Of a DNA stretch of 64,000 bases, positions 51,257-62,223 are shown in pieces. The DNA lies in assembly GCF_001625215.2 (NCBI RefSeq), contig NC_030385.2, positions 46,587,598 through 46,651,597 of the forward strand. The letters are read 5' to 3'. A model generated the notes under the pieces. It was not told the DNA's origin. It made no database searches and worked only from the letters and a program-made list of their open reading frames with translations. The position numbers and the translations under genes are program-made. Each line of letters begins with the position of its first letter. Within the stretch, counting starts at the first letter, position 1. This DNA is from Daucus carota subsp. sativus (Eukaryota; Streptophyta; Magnoliopsida; Apiales; Apiaceae).

Positions 51257-51822
51257 CAGAGACGGAGGGGAGGGGGGGCTGGAGGGTGCCCGGGCCCCTC
51301 CTAGATTTTTGATTTTTTTTACTTATATAGTATTAGAAAAATATTTTATTCATAAAATTTGGTAAAAAAAAATTTGTGATGTGTGTTAAGTTTTGATTAT
51401 AAGGAATGATTATATGTATAAATGGCACCAACTAAAATAATCACTTTAATTATCATATCATTTTGTATCCAATTTTGCAAATGTAACATTACATATAATA
51501 CTATATTATTTATATTTATTTAATTTATAAAATAAAATTATATCATTTGTTATAAATTTTAATAATATAGACTGACAATATCTTTTTACTTTCTTTGTCG
51601 CGTCTATGAGTCTCCCTGTTTGCAGCTCGTTCTTTCAAATCTTTGTCCTAGATGGCTTTGATAGTTAAATAATTAAAGTTTCTTAATAAAATGATTAAGC
51701 TTTTTTACAAAAATCTAAAATAAATGGACTTTTATCACTGATGCTAATATATGATTTTTTTTAAATTTAAATGACATTTACATTCCGGCCCCCTCTAAAA
51801 ATTTTTCCAGGCTCCGTCACTG
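51257..51822. mobile_element. hAT-like element, 566 bp
   Basis: The left end is CAGAGACGGAGGGGAGG and the complement of the right end is CAGTGACGGAGCCTGG. A perfect 8-bp duplication TTGCCGGT flanks it (51249-51256 and 51823-51830). Unit 1 has the single unoccupied copy near 46575. No transposase. Confidence 0.88.
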
Positions 51823-52191
51823 TTGCCGGTACAGGTGGTTTTATCTTCATGAAACAGCCGGAAATCTTATTCTACCGATTATAGTACGTACTAGATCAAT
51901 AGTGAAAGAAACATGCAAGCACCGAACAATTAAAAGCAGTCGATAATATAAACACGCGAAGTTATTTCATAATATAAAACATCCAGATACGTCGATGCAC
52001 CATGAGTATCTGCACCAAGTACATGCACGCAAGTGCAGCATACGCATGTAACATAATAGTTTCCATCGACAGAGACACAAACTATTGTCAGCTCACTCTT
52101 ATAACTTATTGCATACTCAGTTTCCATGCACGTATTTATTTAGGTATTTTCAAGCTACATGCATGGTGTACATTTATATCGGCACAGTTGA

Positions 52192-52652
52192 TCAAGGGTT
52201 GGCTTCACCACCTCCGGAAACTCCCCTGCCTCCATAACCGCCGCCTCCGTAACCGGGGCCGCCGTAACCGCCTCCAAAGCCGCCATAACCGCCTCTGCCG
52301 CCTCCAAAGCCGCCATAACCGCCTCTATAGCCACCAAAGCCACCATAACCGCCTCTATAGCCACCATAACCGCCTCTATAGCCACCATAGCCGCCATAAC
52401 CGCCTCTATAGCCACCATAGCCACCATAACCACGGTAACCACCGTAACCGCGTCCACCAAATTGATCTGGTCTAACAGCTTCGTCCTCTGCATAATCAAA
52501 ATATAAAATTTTAAAAAATCGAAACGTAAATAATTTGAAATAACGACCATTTTACCTTTATTCTCATCTTTCGGCGTCTCTAGCGCATTGGAAGAGACGA
52601 GAAGAACAAGGGACAAGAGGAGCCCAAGAAGAAGAAAAGTGTTGAGCTTCAT
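52192..52652 (-). CDS. Secreted glycine-rich protein lacking the Cys module (cluster gene 3)
   Basis: Exons 52652-52556 and 52487-52192, phase-1 intron, 130 residues. The signal peptide MKLNTFLLLGLLLSLVLLVS and the spacer (ALETPKDENKEDEAVRPDQ) are almost those of gene 2. The repeat is GGYRGGYGGY/GGYGGF, rich in Tyr and Arg. It ends directly in GRGVSGGGEANP with no cysteine. Compared with gene 2, about 108 bp encoding the Cys module are missing in frame between GGAGGTG and GAAGCC. A local one-base loss and one-base gain changes GGFGG to GVSGG. Probably still secreted. Confidence 0.88.
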
Positions 52653-52730
52653 GGTGAGATATTATGAAAAAAAAACTTGGTTTATGTAATAGGGATATTT
52701 GTTTGTGCTATTAGGCTTTTTGTTGTGTCC

Positions 52731-52740
52731 TATTTATAGG
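52731..52740 (-). promoter_or_regulatory. TATA box of glycine-rich gene 3
   Basis: CCTATAAATA on the minus strand, 79 bp before the ATG. Beyond it the upstream DNA diverges from genes 1 and 2. Confidence 0.75.
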
Positions 52741-52910
52741 AGGGGAAGCTACTGAGAACTGACAGAAGAAACAGTCCACGACGAAGTAACTTGGTAAATG
52801 GAAACAAGTAAATCTATCTCAGCATTAAAGAGCTTAGCGGACTAATAATTATGTGTCGCGATTATAAAAATTTCCCATTCGGTCGCATAATCCTTATTAA
52901 TCTTTAAGTT

Positions 52911-53235
52911 AGAGCATCTCCAACAGTATCCCAACTAGGTTCCCTAAATATATAATAAACAATTCAAATTATAAAAAATAAAGATCCTATAATGATTGAC
53001 AACTCCAACAATAATCTTTATTTGTGTTCCATATTATTATTATAGTATTAAATTCAAATTCTTTCACCAAAAGATAATAAGAAAAATATGGAAAAGAGTG
53101 TCCATAAAGTGAGAGTTGAATATTTAATCATTAAAAAACAAATGAGAAATGGGTAAGAGATTACTTATTTATGAGTTCATATTCCTCAAAATTTTAGCTT
53201 AGGACATGATATAGCTAATCTGCTGGAGTTGCTCT
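52911..53235. mobile_element. MITE with AGAGCATCTCCAACAG ends, about 325 bp
   Basis: The left end is AGAGCATCTCCAACAG and the complement of the right end is AGAGCAACTCCAGCAG. Such ends are common among plant non-autonomous elements. The target duplication is not clear. Confidence 0.65.
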
Positions 53236-54754
53236 AAGATAGTTCCCTGATTCGATATTTAAAATTTCGATTAACTAATATACACTTTTTTAAGTTATAT
53301 GTTATACAGTATACGACGTCAATATATCAAATATTGTTATAATATTATAAAATATCTAATTTTTAATTCGATTAATTGAAATTTTTGATCATCTAATTAA
53401 TCTGTAATTAGCGTCTTCATCTATTAATTTGATTCTCGATTTTCACAACCATGAATCCATGATACTCTTTCATGTCAGTATATATAATATTTGTCAGTAT
53501 TTGTCACAGGCAGTTCGGCACTCTCACATCTGTTCTAAACAAGCATCGACTATTTCTGAGCTTTATGTCGTCTGCTCTTTTTTGCAAGTCGTATAAATTT
53601 GGCACTCCTTTGAAAAATCAATCGTGTGGTGTGGTTTGGTAATATTGTAAAATGTATCTATAGGTGAAATATCCGAAAAAATATTCAGAGCATATCCAAG
53701 GTGTGATCAAAACATTTAAATTTGGGACAGTTTTGTCGTAGACCACTCCCACCGTGGACTATAATATGATCCAGATTTAAATCATTGATTAATACTAGTT
53801 CAAATTTGGATCACTACTATTCACTGATCTAAATTTTTTTAATATTAAAATATTATTATTTTTATTTTTTGATGATTTTGTTAAAGTTATTAAAGACACG
53901 TTAATTAAGATTAGAATATAATTGAAACGTTGACTAATTATAAATTAAAATTTCAAAATACGTGAAAATTAAAAACATGAAATAATAAATACAACACAGA
54001 CAATTAAACGATAATACAACTTTAAATAAAAATTAAATCGAATCAGTCATCGACTAAATCATTTCTTGTTTCTCCGAGATAATCAGAACACACATAATTG
54101 TTATTTGAGATCTTGAGTTTCTTCTTGAGGTGTTCAGGTTTGGGATATAGATCTTTGTTTTTGAACTTCGAAATGTACTAATTAAATATTTGCGGGAGGA
54201 TATACTAATTCTGACTCTCTGAGAAGTAGTATTTTTATGTAATATTTTAATGATTTTCATTTATTTTTATGGCCTTAATTTTCCAGTTTTAAAGAAATCG
54301 GTCGTTCTTGTATGCCGATTACAAAAAGGTGTCACACTCGAAAGTACCACGTTTTCCGTAATAAAATGTGATCCGTTTCAAATTAGGATTGTTCACCGCA
54401 TGACATCGATACAAAACATTGCGACTCATGTATATATAATTTATTTATAAAACATTTATTTATTGTTTAAATTTGTAAGCTAAAATTTATCTGGTTATTA
54501 ATATACGGACATATTCACATTGAATATATTTTCCGACTACATGTATATATGACACATCATCTCAGGTAAGCAAGACTAAGAGGAAGTCAACTGCATTAAG
54601 TAGGTTTGTTTGTCCATTTGTACCATTTATGGGTTATTTGAATTTTGAATCTTGTAAATGAATGCATTTAAATCTATATACCATTTTGGTGGCCGAGTGT
54701 GACGATGGCGACGGTAGTTCCGGGATCAGCATGCGATCCGGTTTCAAAAAGGAA

Positions 54755-54960
54755 GGCGCTTCACTGTGCCTTAATGAAGGCGTTAATGGTGCCTCTTAAT
54801 TGAGGGCGTAATTTGTGCTCCATAATTGATGGAGTTAATTGTGCCTTATTTGAGGTGTTAATTGGCCTTAATTGAGGACGTTAATTGTGTCTTAATTAAG
54901 GGCGTTAATATTTTATTAATTGTACCTTAATTAAGAGCTTAATTGTCTCAATTATGAGTT
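54755..54960. repeat. Degenerate tandem repeat, unit about 24-28 bp
   Basis: About eight units of the form GGCGTTAATTGTGCCTTAAT with many variants (GGACGTTAATTGTGTCTTAA, GGGCGTTAATATTTTATTAA). It begins in a GC-richer patch (54690-54770) and decays to the right. Confidence 0.75.
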
Positions 54961-56754
54961 ATCATAATTGTGAGAATTTTTTGATCAGCTCATGCAATAT
55001 ACACGTGATTTTAATATTAATTAACTATTGGATATATTATCTTTTATTTTTATAATATATATAATGTGTTATATATGTCGACTTATATTATTCTTGTTTT
55101 CTATCTTTTATTCTCAGGATTCTTGGAAGAAGACGGGTTTTTCTTTTCGGACATTAAAGTTTTATTGTCTAAATTTCCCCGGTCATCTTGCATGTCCGAC
55201 GGTTAGATAATAAGCTTTCTTGAATGAAAGAATTATCACGGTGAACTGCTGATTCATATTGTTGAGATTTATTCTCATTTTCAAAAAAAAAAAAAAAAAA
55301 AAAAAATGAAATTATTGTTCCTATCCTTTTTTCTGTTATTTGTGTGATCAGTTCGATCGTTTTATATGAAAATTTAATAAGCATCAATAAATTTAGAGAT
55401 TTAGAGATAGGGTTGAGTTGAAATTTGTTTTCAGAAGTTATAAGAAAATGCGCGCTACTATTTTATTAGTAATATTGTCTCATTAATTAACTTCCTCCTC
55501 GAATATCAGTTACCAATCGAAGAGTAGATCAATATGTGGATCGTAAAGTAGATCGCTGAGTACCTGTTTCGTCAAGAAGGAGACTTTTTTTTTACTTATA
55601 TTTTTGTTGATCTGATTGTGTGAAAAATACATATATTTTTGAAAACTTTTGCTTATTTTTTATTTCTTTGTTTGATAACACTCTATTTCTTTAAATTACA
55701 AAATATATTTGAATAAGTTATTATATTCAAATACTTATATAATATATAAATAACATCATCCAAACATTTTAATAATTCATAAATTCTGACTTGTCACTTA
55801 TAATTCAATTTTTTATTTTAAATAATTATTAACTTTGCTTAGATTTATCAAAACGGTCGGACTCTAAATAAATCGTGCTTTTAAAATCCACAATCAATTG
55901 TTTCAGTTACTCTGAGAGGAACCTTCAACTCAGAGTAATATTGGTGGTGTTTGGCCGACAATTATAAGCCGACTTCTGAGTTTATAAGTTATAAGCATTT
56001 ATTTGTACTGTTTGTGTAAAAAGTCAGGAAGCACTTAAAAAAAGTTAGGATGACTAGCTTTTGTTTCAGGATTTCTGCTTATTTCCCAAACAGTTTAATC
56101 ACTTATAAGTCTTAACTTGCTTCTATTTCTACTTATTTTTTTATTTTAAGCAAAAAAAATTATTTTAAACTCACTCAAACGACCTCATTATTGTATCTAG
56201 TGTTTAGTCAATTTATTTTAATTGTTAGATGAGGATTTCGTCATCTTTCACTATTTTTTATCTTGACTTTTGACTTTTGTTTATATGTATGTCAGATATT
56301 TAATTATTTATTATACTGTGTTACTTAATTGGTTTAGAATGTAAATTTCTCATATATTATTTCCACAACTTTCATGTATTTTATGTATATTATGTGTATA
56401 TATAGGAGTTTTCTATTAGACTCTATATAAAATATATTATTATTCATGAAACGTCCCATCGCACGTATATAAAATCTTACGCTAGTACAAACCTTATCAG
56501 AATATAAGCTACAAATTAAAATAAAAAAAAGTTAAGAATCACATCCAAATATACCACGCGTGATATGCAATTTGATCGTTTAGAGATTGAAAAAAAATTG
56601 TGAAGTCAGATTTAAAAAAAGTTCACCGATTGACGGGGAAAAACAAATTAAAATGGAAGAAATTTTATAGGATCATGTGTGAGATAGTGTATTTTATTTA
56701 TGTGATGAATTTTAGGAGCCATTAGATTAGATTCATCTAGCTAGCGACTTATAT

Positions 56755-57008
56755 TACTCCCTCCGTCTCCATTTACAAGTCCATTTTAAGAAAACAATTG
56801 TCCCATATTACATGTCCCTCTCTTCTTTCAACACAAATTTATCTCTATATTTATTGTGATTTTTTTGAAACTCAACTTTATTCTCATTTCTCAATGCACT
56901 AAATCTCAATATTTATTGTAGTTTTTTTGAAATCAACTCTATATTTCATTGATCATGTCATCATTTTTAACCTTAATTTTTGAACTCATTTATTAAAATC
57001 TCAACAAT
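56755..57008. mobile_element. Stowaway left end abutting the QPGG gene 3' end
   Basis: TACTCCCTCCGTCTCCATTT starts a typical arm containing TTACATGTCCCTCTC, but no matching right end is found before the stop codon of the gene at 57009. It is either truncated, or its right arm has been lost or replaced. Confidence 0.5.
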
Positions 57009-58537
57009 TTAATAACCACCGCCTGGTTTAGCACCACCTAAACCTGGTGGACTACCATAACCACCACTAGCCAGACCTACATCACCACCTGTACTTGATT
57101 GGCCACCATATCCACCTTGTTGAATTGGTTGAGGACCAGTTGGTTGACCACCGTATCCGCTAGATTGACTTGGTTGAGGTACAGTAGTACTTGGTTGAGC
57201 TCCATATCCACTTGGTTGACCTACATCTCCACCCGGTTGTGATCCTCCAGGTTGTGAACCGCCAGGTTGACCACCCGCATCTGCACCCGGTTGACCGCCA
57301 ATACCTGGTTGTCCAACATCTCCACCCGTTTGAGGACCAGATTTGCCTGGTTGGCCTACATCTCCACCTGGTTGGGCACAACTTTCACTTGGTTGCGCAC
57401 AACCTCCTCCGTGTTGTGAACCACCAACATCTCCACCTGGTTGAGCACCACCGGTACTGGGTTGACCACCATATCCTCCAGATTGATCATCACCAGGTTT
57501 ACCTACACCACTACCAGGTTGCGATCCACCAGGTTGGCCTACATCTACACCTGGTTGAGCACTTCCACCACCTGGTTGAGAACCACCGACATCTCCACCT
57601 GATTGAGAGCCACAAGAACCGGGTTGACCACCATATCCTCCTGACTGATCACAACCAGGTTTTCCTGTACTACCACTAGGTTGCGATCCACCAGGTTGTC
57701 CAATATTACCACCCGGTTGAGCGCCACCAGTACCTGGTTGACCACCATAACCACCTGGTTGAGTGCCACCAGGCTGACCTACATCTCCACCAGGTTGTGA
57801 TCTTCCTGGCTGAGTGCCACTAGGCTGACCTACATCTCCACCAGGTTGCGATCTTCCAGGTTGAGTGCCACCAGGCTGACCTACATCTCCACCCGGTTGT
57901 GATCCTCCGGGTTGAGAGCCACCAGGCTGGCCTACATCACCACCCGGTTGTGATCCTCCAGGTTGCGCCCCACCGGTACTAGGTTGGCCACCATATCCAC
58001 CTGGTTGGCCTACGTTACCTCCCGGTTGAGGACCACCAGGCTGGCCTACATCTCCACCTGGTTGGGCTCCGCCTCCACTAGGTTGGCCGCCATATCCGCC
58101 TCCTCCTGGTTGACCACCGTGTCCACCTTTGTGACCTCCGCCTCCATGATGATGGCCATATCCTTTACCCCACTTGTCTTCAAAATTGCCATATCCTCCA
58201 TAACGGCCTAAAACATGACGCATATCTGCTTCAGATAGTTCTTCGACTGCAGTTAACAAAAGTTTAATATTAGTAAGTCATATATGTATAACATTAACTA
58301 ATAAATACGTGTTTTAATTTTAAGATTATTAGTGTAAACTTGATTACACAAACAACATGACATGGTTGAACAAACAGAAGTCATAAGAAACATGATATAA
58401 GCGATAAAATGAAATAACATAAGATGGATGCACATATGTATGTGCTTACTCTGGTATATTTCAGCACTAACAAACGTATCAGTGAAAAGAAACGCTACAA
58501 GCAAAAAGGCTAGGAAGTTAAGAGGCCTAAACTTCAT
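57009..58537 (-). CDS. Secreted QPGG-repeat glycine-rich protein, 441 residues (cluster gene 4)
   Basis: Exons 58537-58450 and 58246-57009, phase-1 intron. The signal peptide MKFRPLNFLAFLLVAFLFTD (cleavage near VSA) is followed by EELSEADMRHVLGRYGGYG and a His/Gly-rich stretch (GHHHGGGGHKGGHGG). Then come about 350 residues of QPGG units, mainly GGDVGQPGG, SQPGG, TQPG and GGYGGQPSTGG, with rare Cys. No known catalytic domain. The repeat resembles flexible, wall- or mucilage-type structural proteins; the His-rich part could bind metal, which is speculation. The frame is chosen by the spliced signal exon and Gly/Pro codon use; other frames through the repeat also stay open by composition. An earlier in-frame ATG at 58546 is possible. 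TATA at 58641-58650. Confidence 0.88.
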
Positions 58538-58640
58538 TTTTATCAATTAGATGGGATATGAGTAAATCACTATATATTTGATCAATGTAGTGAAGAGGAT
58601 TGCAAGTTCAACTTGCTCTCAATCGAACCATACTACCCCC

Positions 58641-58650
58641 TTTATATAGC
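58641..58650 (-). promoter_or_regulatory. TATA box of the QPGG gene
   Basis: GCTATATAAA on the minus strand, 104 bp before the ATG. Confidence 0.7.
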
Positions 58651-58984
58651 AAAAGAATACTCCTTAAAATAAATGAATGGTTGTCTATTGTAATTTAATG
58701 AGTAGCTACCTACTGATCTACAACTGTATCCACTTAGGAGTTGGGCGTTGGCATTTTTTGCATGAGAATTTATTAGCAACTGATTTCGTCTCTGTACATG
58801 CAGAGTATTACCATTGATAGGTTGACACGTAAATTGGCATTAAACATAAACCGTTACAAATCGCTAACTTGCTATTGATCTTACGTGAGATCCTTGAAAA
58901 ATTTACCAGTCATTAAAACTATTATCACTATATCCAAAATGTCATGTGCTTGGATGCATTTAATAGTGAGATATGATCTGTATC

Positions 58985-59420
58985 TGTATCTGTAACAGTG
59001 GGAACAAATAACCGATAAAGACTCACAATGTATATACAACTGGCATACATGCATGTATGTAATTGAATTTGGATCACAACTAGGAGGATAAGATCTATAA
59101 GTGTAACGGTTGGAGTAAGTTACAGATAAAAATTTGCAATGTACATATAGCTGGCATACATGCAATTAAATTTGGCTCTCAACTACTTTGATATTATTTA
59201 TAAGTGTAACGGTTATACCAAATTACAGAAAAGAACTTTAATGTACTGATAACTGGTATAAATGCATTCATGCAATTAAATTTGAATCTCAACTAATTAG
59301 ATGTAATTTTTATGTGTAACTGTTGAGAAAGATTACATATTAAAACTTACAATCCACATATAATTGACAATTTTTAGTTTGAACCAAATTTTATATTTAG
59401 TTTAAATTTCAACCAAATTA
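58985..59420. repeat. Tandem repeat upstream of the QPGG gene, unit about 110 bp, four copies
   Basis: Each unit carries a GTAACGGTTG-type motif (58991, 59102, 59206, 59316). It then has an ACAATGTATAT-like segment, CTGGCATACATGCA and AATTAAATTTG...CTCAACTA. Copies decay toward the distal end. It lies 340-780 bp before the TATA box. Confidence 0.75.
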
Positions 59421-60287
59421 CAGATTTATTCTATTGAACGGGAAAATAAAATGTAATATAAGTTGCGAAAGTTACTTACATTCAACTATTATATATTTTT
59501 TCCAATATTCATATTTGTATGTAATATTTTATCGAGACGTACCGCAGTTTGGGCTGAGGTTGGCTTCAGGCCGTGTAGAGTTTTTTGAATCTTTTAGAAA
59601 AACAGCTTCATTGACGTACAATTCGGATGCAAACAATAACCAGCCCTGTTCATATAAATAATCCAACTCTACAACCCATATCTCTAACATCAGTCCAGCC
59701 CAACAACCATAAGACCATATCACATCAGTCCATCATTCGCTATTAACTATTTCAGGTTGTTTAATATTAAAGATATTTATATAGTTGCTCATTACAACTT
59801 GATCATTACAAGATTGATGTGGTTAAGCATGCTACATTTTAAAATTTGTCTAATCTTTCTGATTTATGTCTATGACCAGTTGATATAGAAAAGGCAGAAC
59901 ACTACATTTTGAGATTTATAGATTAATTTGTCTTTGTGTTATCCTCTCCGTTTTTACAGTATCAGAAAGAGCTTTTTTAACTAATGAAATTAGTTAAGAA
60001 TAATTTTTTTTGATAAAATGGAGGAGGAATATTTGAGAGACTCCATACTCATCAACATTGAGAAGTAGCTAATCTGTTGAAGACATTTTCAACATTGATT
60101 TAGAGGAAGTGATTGATGAATTTTCTGCTCAAAAAATCACCGAGTACAATTCAAATGATGTGAGTAAATCTTTTTTATTTTTATTACACTAGCATCGTCT
60201 TTGCATATGTTAGGCGGAAGTTAATAATTGGACTATGTGATTTATTTTTTATATTATGGGCTAGTTTGTTGAAGGCGGCAAATGTAC
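59421..60287. other. Gene-free DNA
   Basis: No recognised gene. A short stretch near 60000-60165 could encode DLEEVIDEFSAQKITEYNS before a GTGAGT-like site, but nothing joins to it. Confidence 0.4.
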
Positions 60288-60501
60288 TACTCCCCCCGTT
60301 CTGTTTACACATATCTGAGATTCTTATAAAGTATAGTTAAATAATGTTTTTATTAATTTATTTTTTTCTGAATAAAAGTTTAAACATTAAACTTTTATTC
60401 GGAATTTTTTTTTAAAATATAATAATGAAACTATATTTTAAAGTGGTCTTAAAAAGTGTGTCGAAAAATGATGTTAACAATATAACGAGATAGAGGGAGT
60501 A
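60288..60501. mobile_element. Stowaway-like MITE, 214 bp
   Basis: TACTCCCCCCGTTCTGTTTA on the left and ACGAGATAGAGGGAGTA on the right. The centre holds a hairpin of AATAAAAGTTTAA and TTAAACTTTTATT. Confidence 0.75.
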
Positions 60502-62223
60502 ATAAACAAAAGTTAATGATGACGAGCATAATACATTTATTTCTCGAGTCAATATTTTGTTTTTCTTTTTTAAAATTAGAACTGGCAAAAAGGTGAATAA
60601 GTTGTGTACATCTATTTTTCAGAAAACCGTTTACCATTGTTTCCTGACAAGCCCAGGCCAAAGAAAAGACTCAAACTATCTTAGCTTATTGCAATTTGGG
60701 TCCAGTCCAACAACATATCTGGGGGTACAAACAACTTATTACAAAAGAAAATGAAAGTTCTTTACTTAATCGCGTATTATTTATTATTATTATTATTATC
60801 ATTATTATTTATTTATTTTTCTTTGACAACGGCAAAGTGATTATAAGGGATTATTTTCTTCGATTTTTTTCAAAACTGTATTTCTACAAGCACGTTGACC
60901 CAAAAAATGATAAAGTCGAAACTAATTCTAATTCTAATATACAACAAAGCGTCAATATTTCTTTTTTAATGAATCATATTTTTTTTAACTTGATTATCGT
61001 TTAGAATCATACAATTGAGATAAGTCCAAAACGAAGTTGAGAATTGAGATACTGTCACGTCTACATCAATCAAAATGGCAATACTTGCAGTCAATTGAGA
61101 GATTTTGACAACGATAATTTACTATAGGTGGGGATTTGCCTGCTGAAACGGCAACACAAGGTCCACTTGGCACTTGCTTTGAAATCTTCTGTTTTGCAAT
61201 CTCGATCCTTCGAGTCTCAACTCTAAACTAACATCTCTTTCCAATTTCTTTTCTCCATCGTTAAAAATCTACTCTCTGTGTATTTAATATTCCACTTCGA
61301 ATATAAATCCTTACAATCGTTTATTTTATTGCCATTTTAATTTGTAATTTTATAATAGTGCACTGCAAATATAAATGATAAATATATAGAGGTTAGGGAT
61401 CGCAATGTGAGACATAATCAACACAATTTTATAATTCATATATTATAATGAAATTGAAATATATTTCTGAATACAATTCGATCCGCGACCCAAAATTGTC
61501 ATCGGATATAAAAAATTTATGGACCATGTGAAAGCATGTATGGGTTTATATTAAAAAAGGTGTTTGTCCCCTCCAATCAACTAGAGTGTCAATTATACTT
61601 TTTAAAATAAAAAAAAACTAGAGTGCCAATTATAGTTCAGGTCCTAGATGTGTATGATACTTCTATATTTGGAAATAATTGATGAAAAACGAGTAATTTT
61701 AGATATTCGAAATTTTGTTTTCAAATTTATACATTAATTAATTTTAATTGAATAGTTGATATGCATAAACAGATTTCATTATTATTACAACGAATTGATG
61801 AATCATATATGTTATGAATTATATTTGTGAAAATCACTTGAGAATATTTTGCTGGGTATCTACCGTTCTCCTTTAACAAGCTCACAGAGATAGGCAGATA
61901 GCTCTGGCCTCTGGATGAATTTATGAGTTAATTATTATCACTAATTTACTTCTGCTTCAGTTGCAATAATTTTAAAAGTAGATAATTACGCGTTACTTTA
62001 AGCAAGCAGGTTCACAGAAAACATCAAACACGTCCAATATTATGGGAAATTACGTACATACACCGCTGAGCATGACAACCGAAAATCAAAATGTCATGGT
62101 TAAAGTGACATTTATCGATCCGATCGGACATGCATTTTATTTAATAATACTACTGCTACAACCAATTATACCAAAGAAGTAGCGAATAGTAGTATTATAT
62201 ACAAGTAAGCTGCATGCAGCTCT
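60502..62223. other. Gene-free AT-rich DNA
   Basis: A (TTA)n run lies at about 60778-60812. A direct repeat of AACTAGAGTG(T/C)CAATTATA lies near 61580 and 61618. No gene recognised. Confidence 0.45.

Larger units (their letters stand above)
43910..52800 (-). repeat. Tandem segmental duplication carrying three glycine-rich genes
   Basis: Three units of about 3-4 kb each carry one gene plus spacer. Shared spacer blocks include GGATAAATTCACATTTAATA (about 45142 and 49500), CGAATCCTCAAATTGGTC (about 46089 and 50731) and GTCGATAATA (46651 and 51940). Gene starts are 3907 and 4203 bp apart; the difference is explained by different transposon insertions in each spacer. Confidence 0.8.
53236..57008. 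other. Gene-free AT-rich DNA with local repeats
   Basis: Contains the repeat block at 54755-54960, a poly(A) run at about 55283-55305 and a truncated Stowaway at 56755. No gene recognised. Confidence 0.45.

Noticed and set aside
55945..56190. Possible inverted-repeat element (GTGTTTGGCCGAC ... CTCAAACGACC)
   Set aside because: Only loose inverted similarity and no target duplication; similar loose patterns at 5700-6100 and 34370-34510.
57160..58211. Several open frames on both strands across the QPGG exon
   Set aside because: The short regular repeat keeps all frames open; the chosen frame alone joins a signal peptide and has a normal N-terminal domain.
60000..60165. Short coding-like stretch (DLEEVIDEFSAQKITEYNS)
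   Set aside because: Isolated, under 60 codons, with no flanking exon and no family I can name; possible transposase remnant but unsupported.
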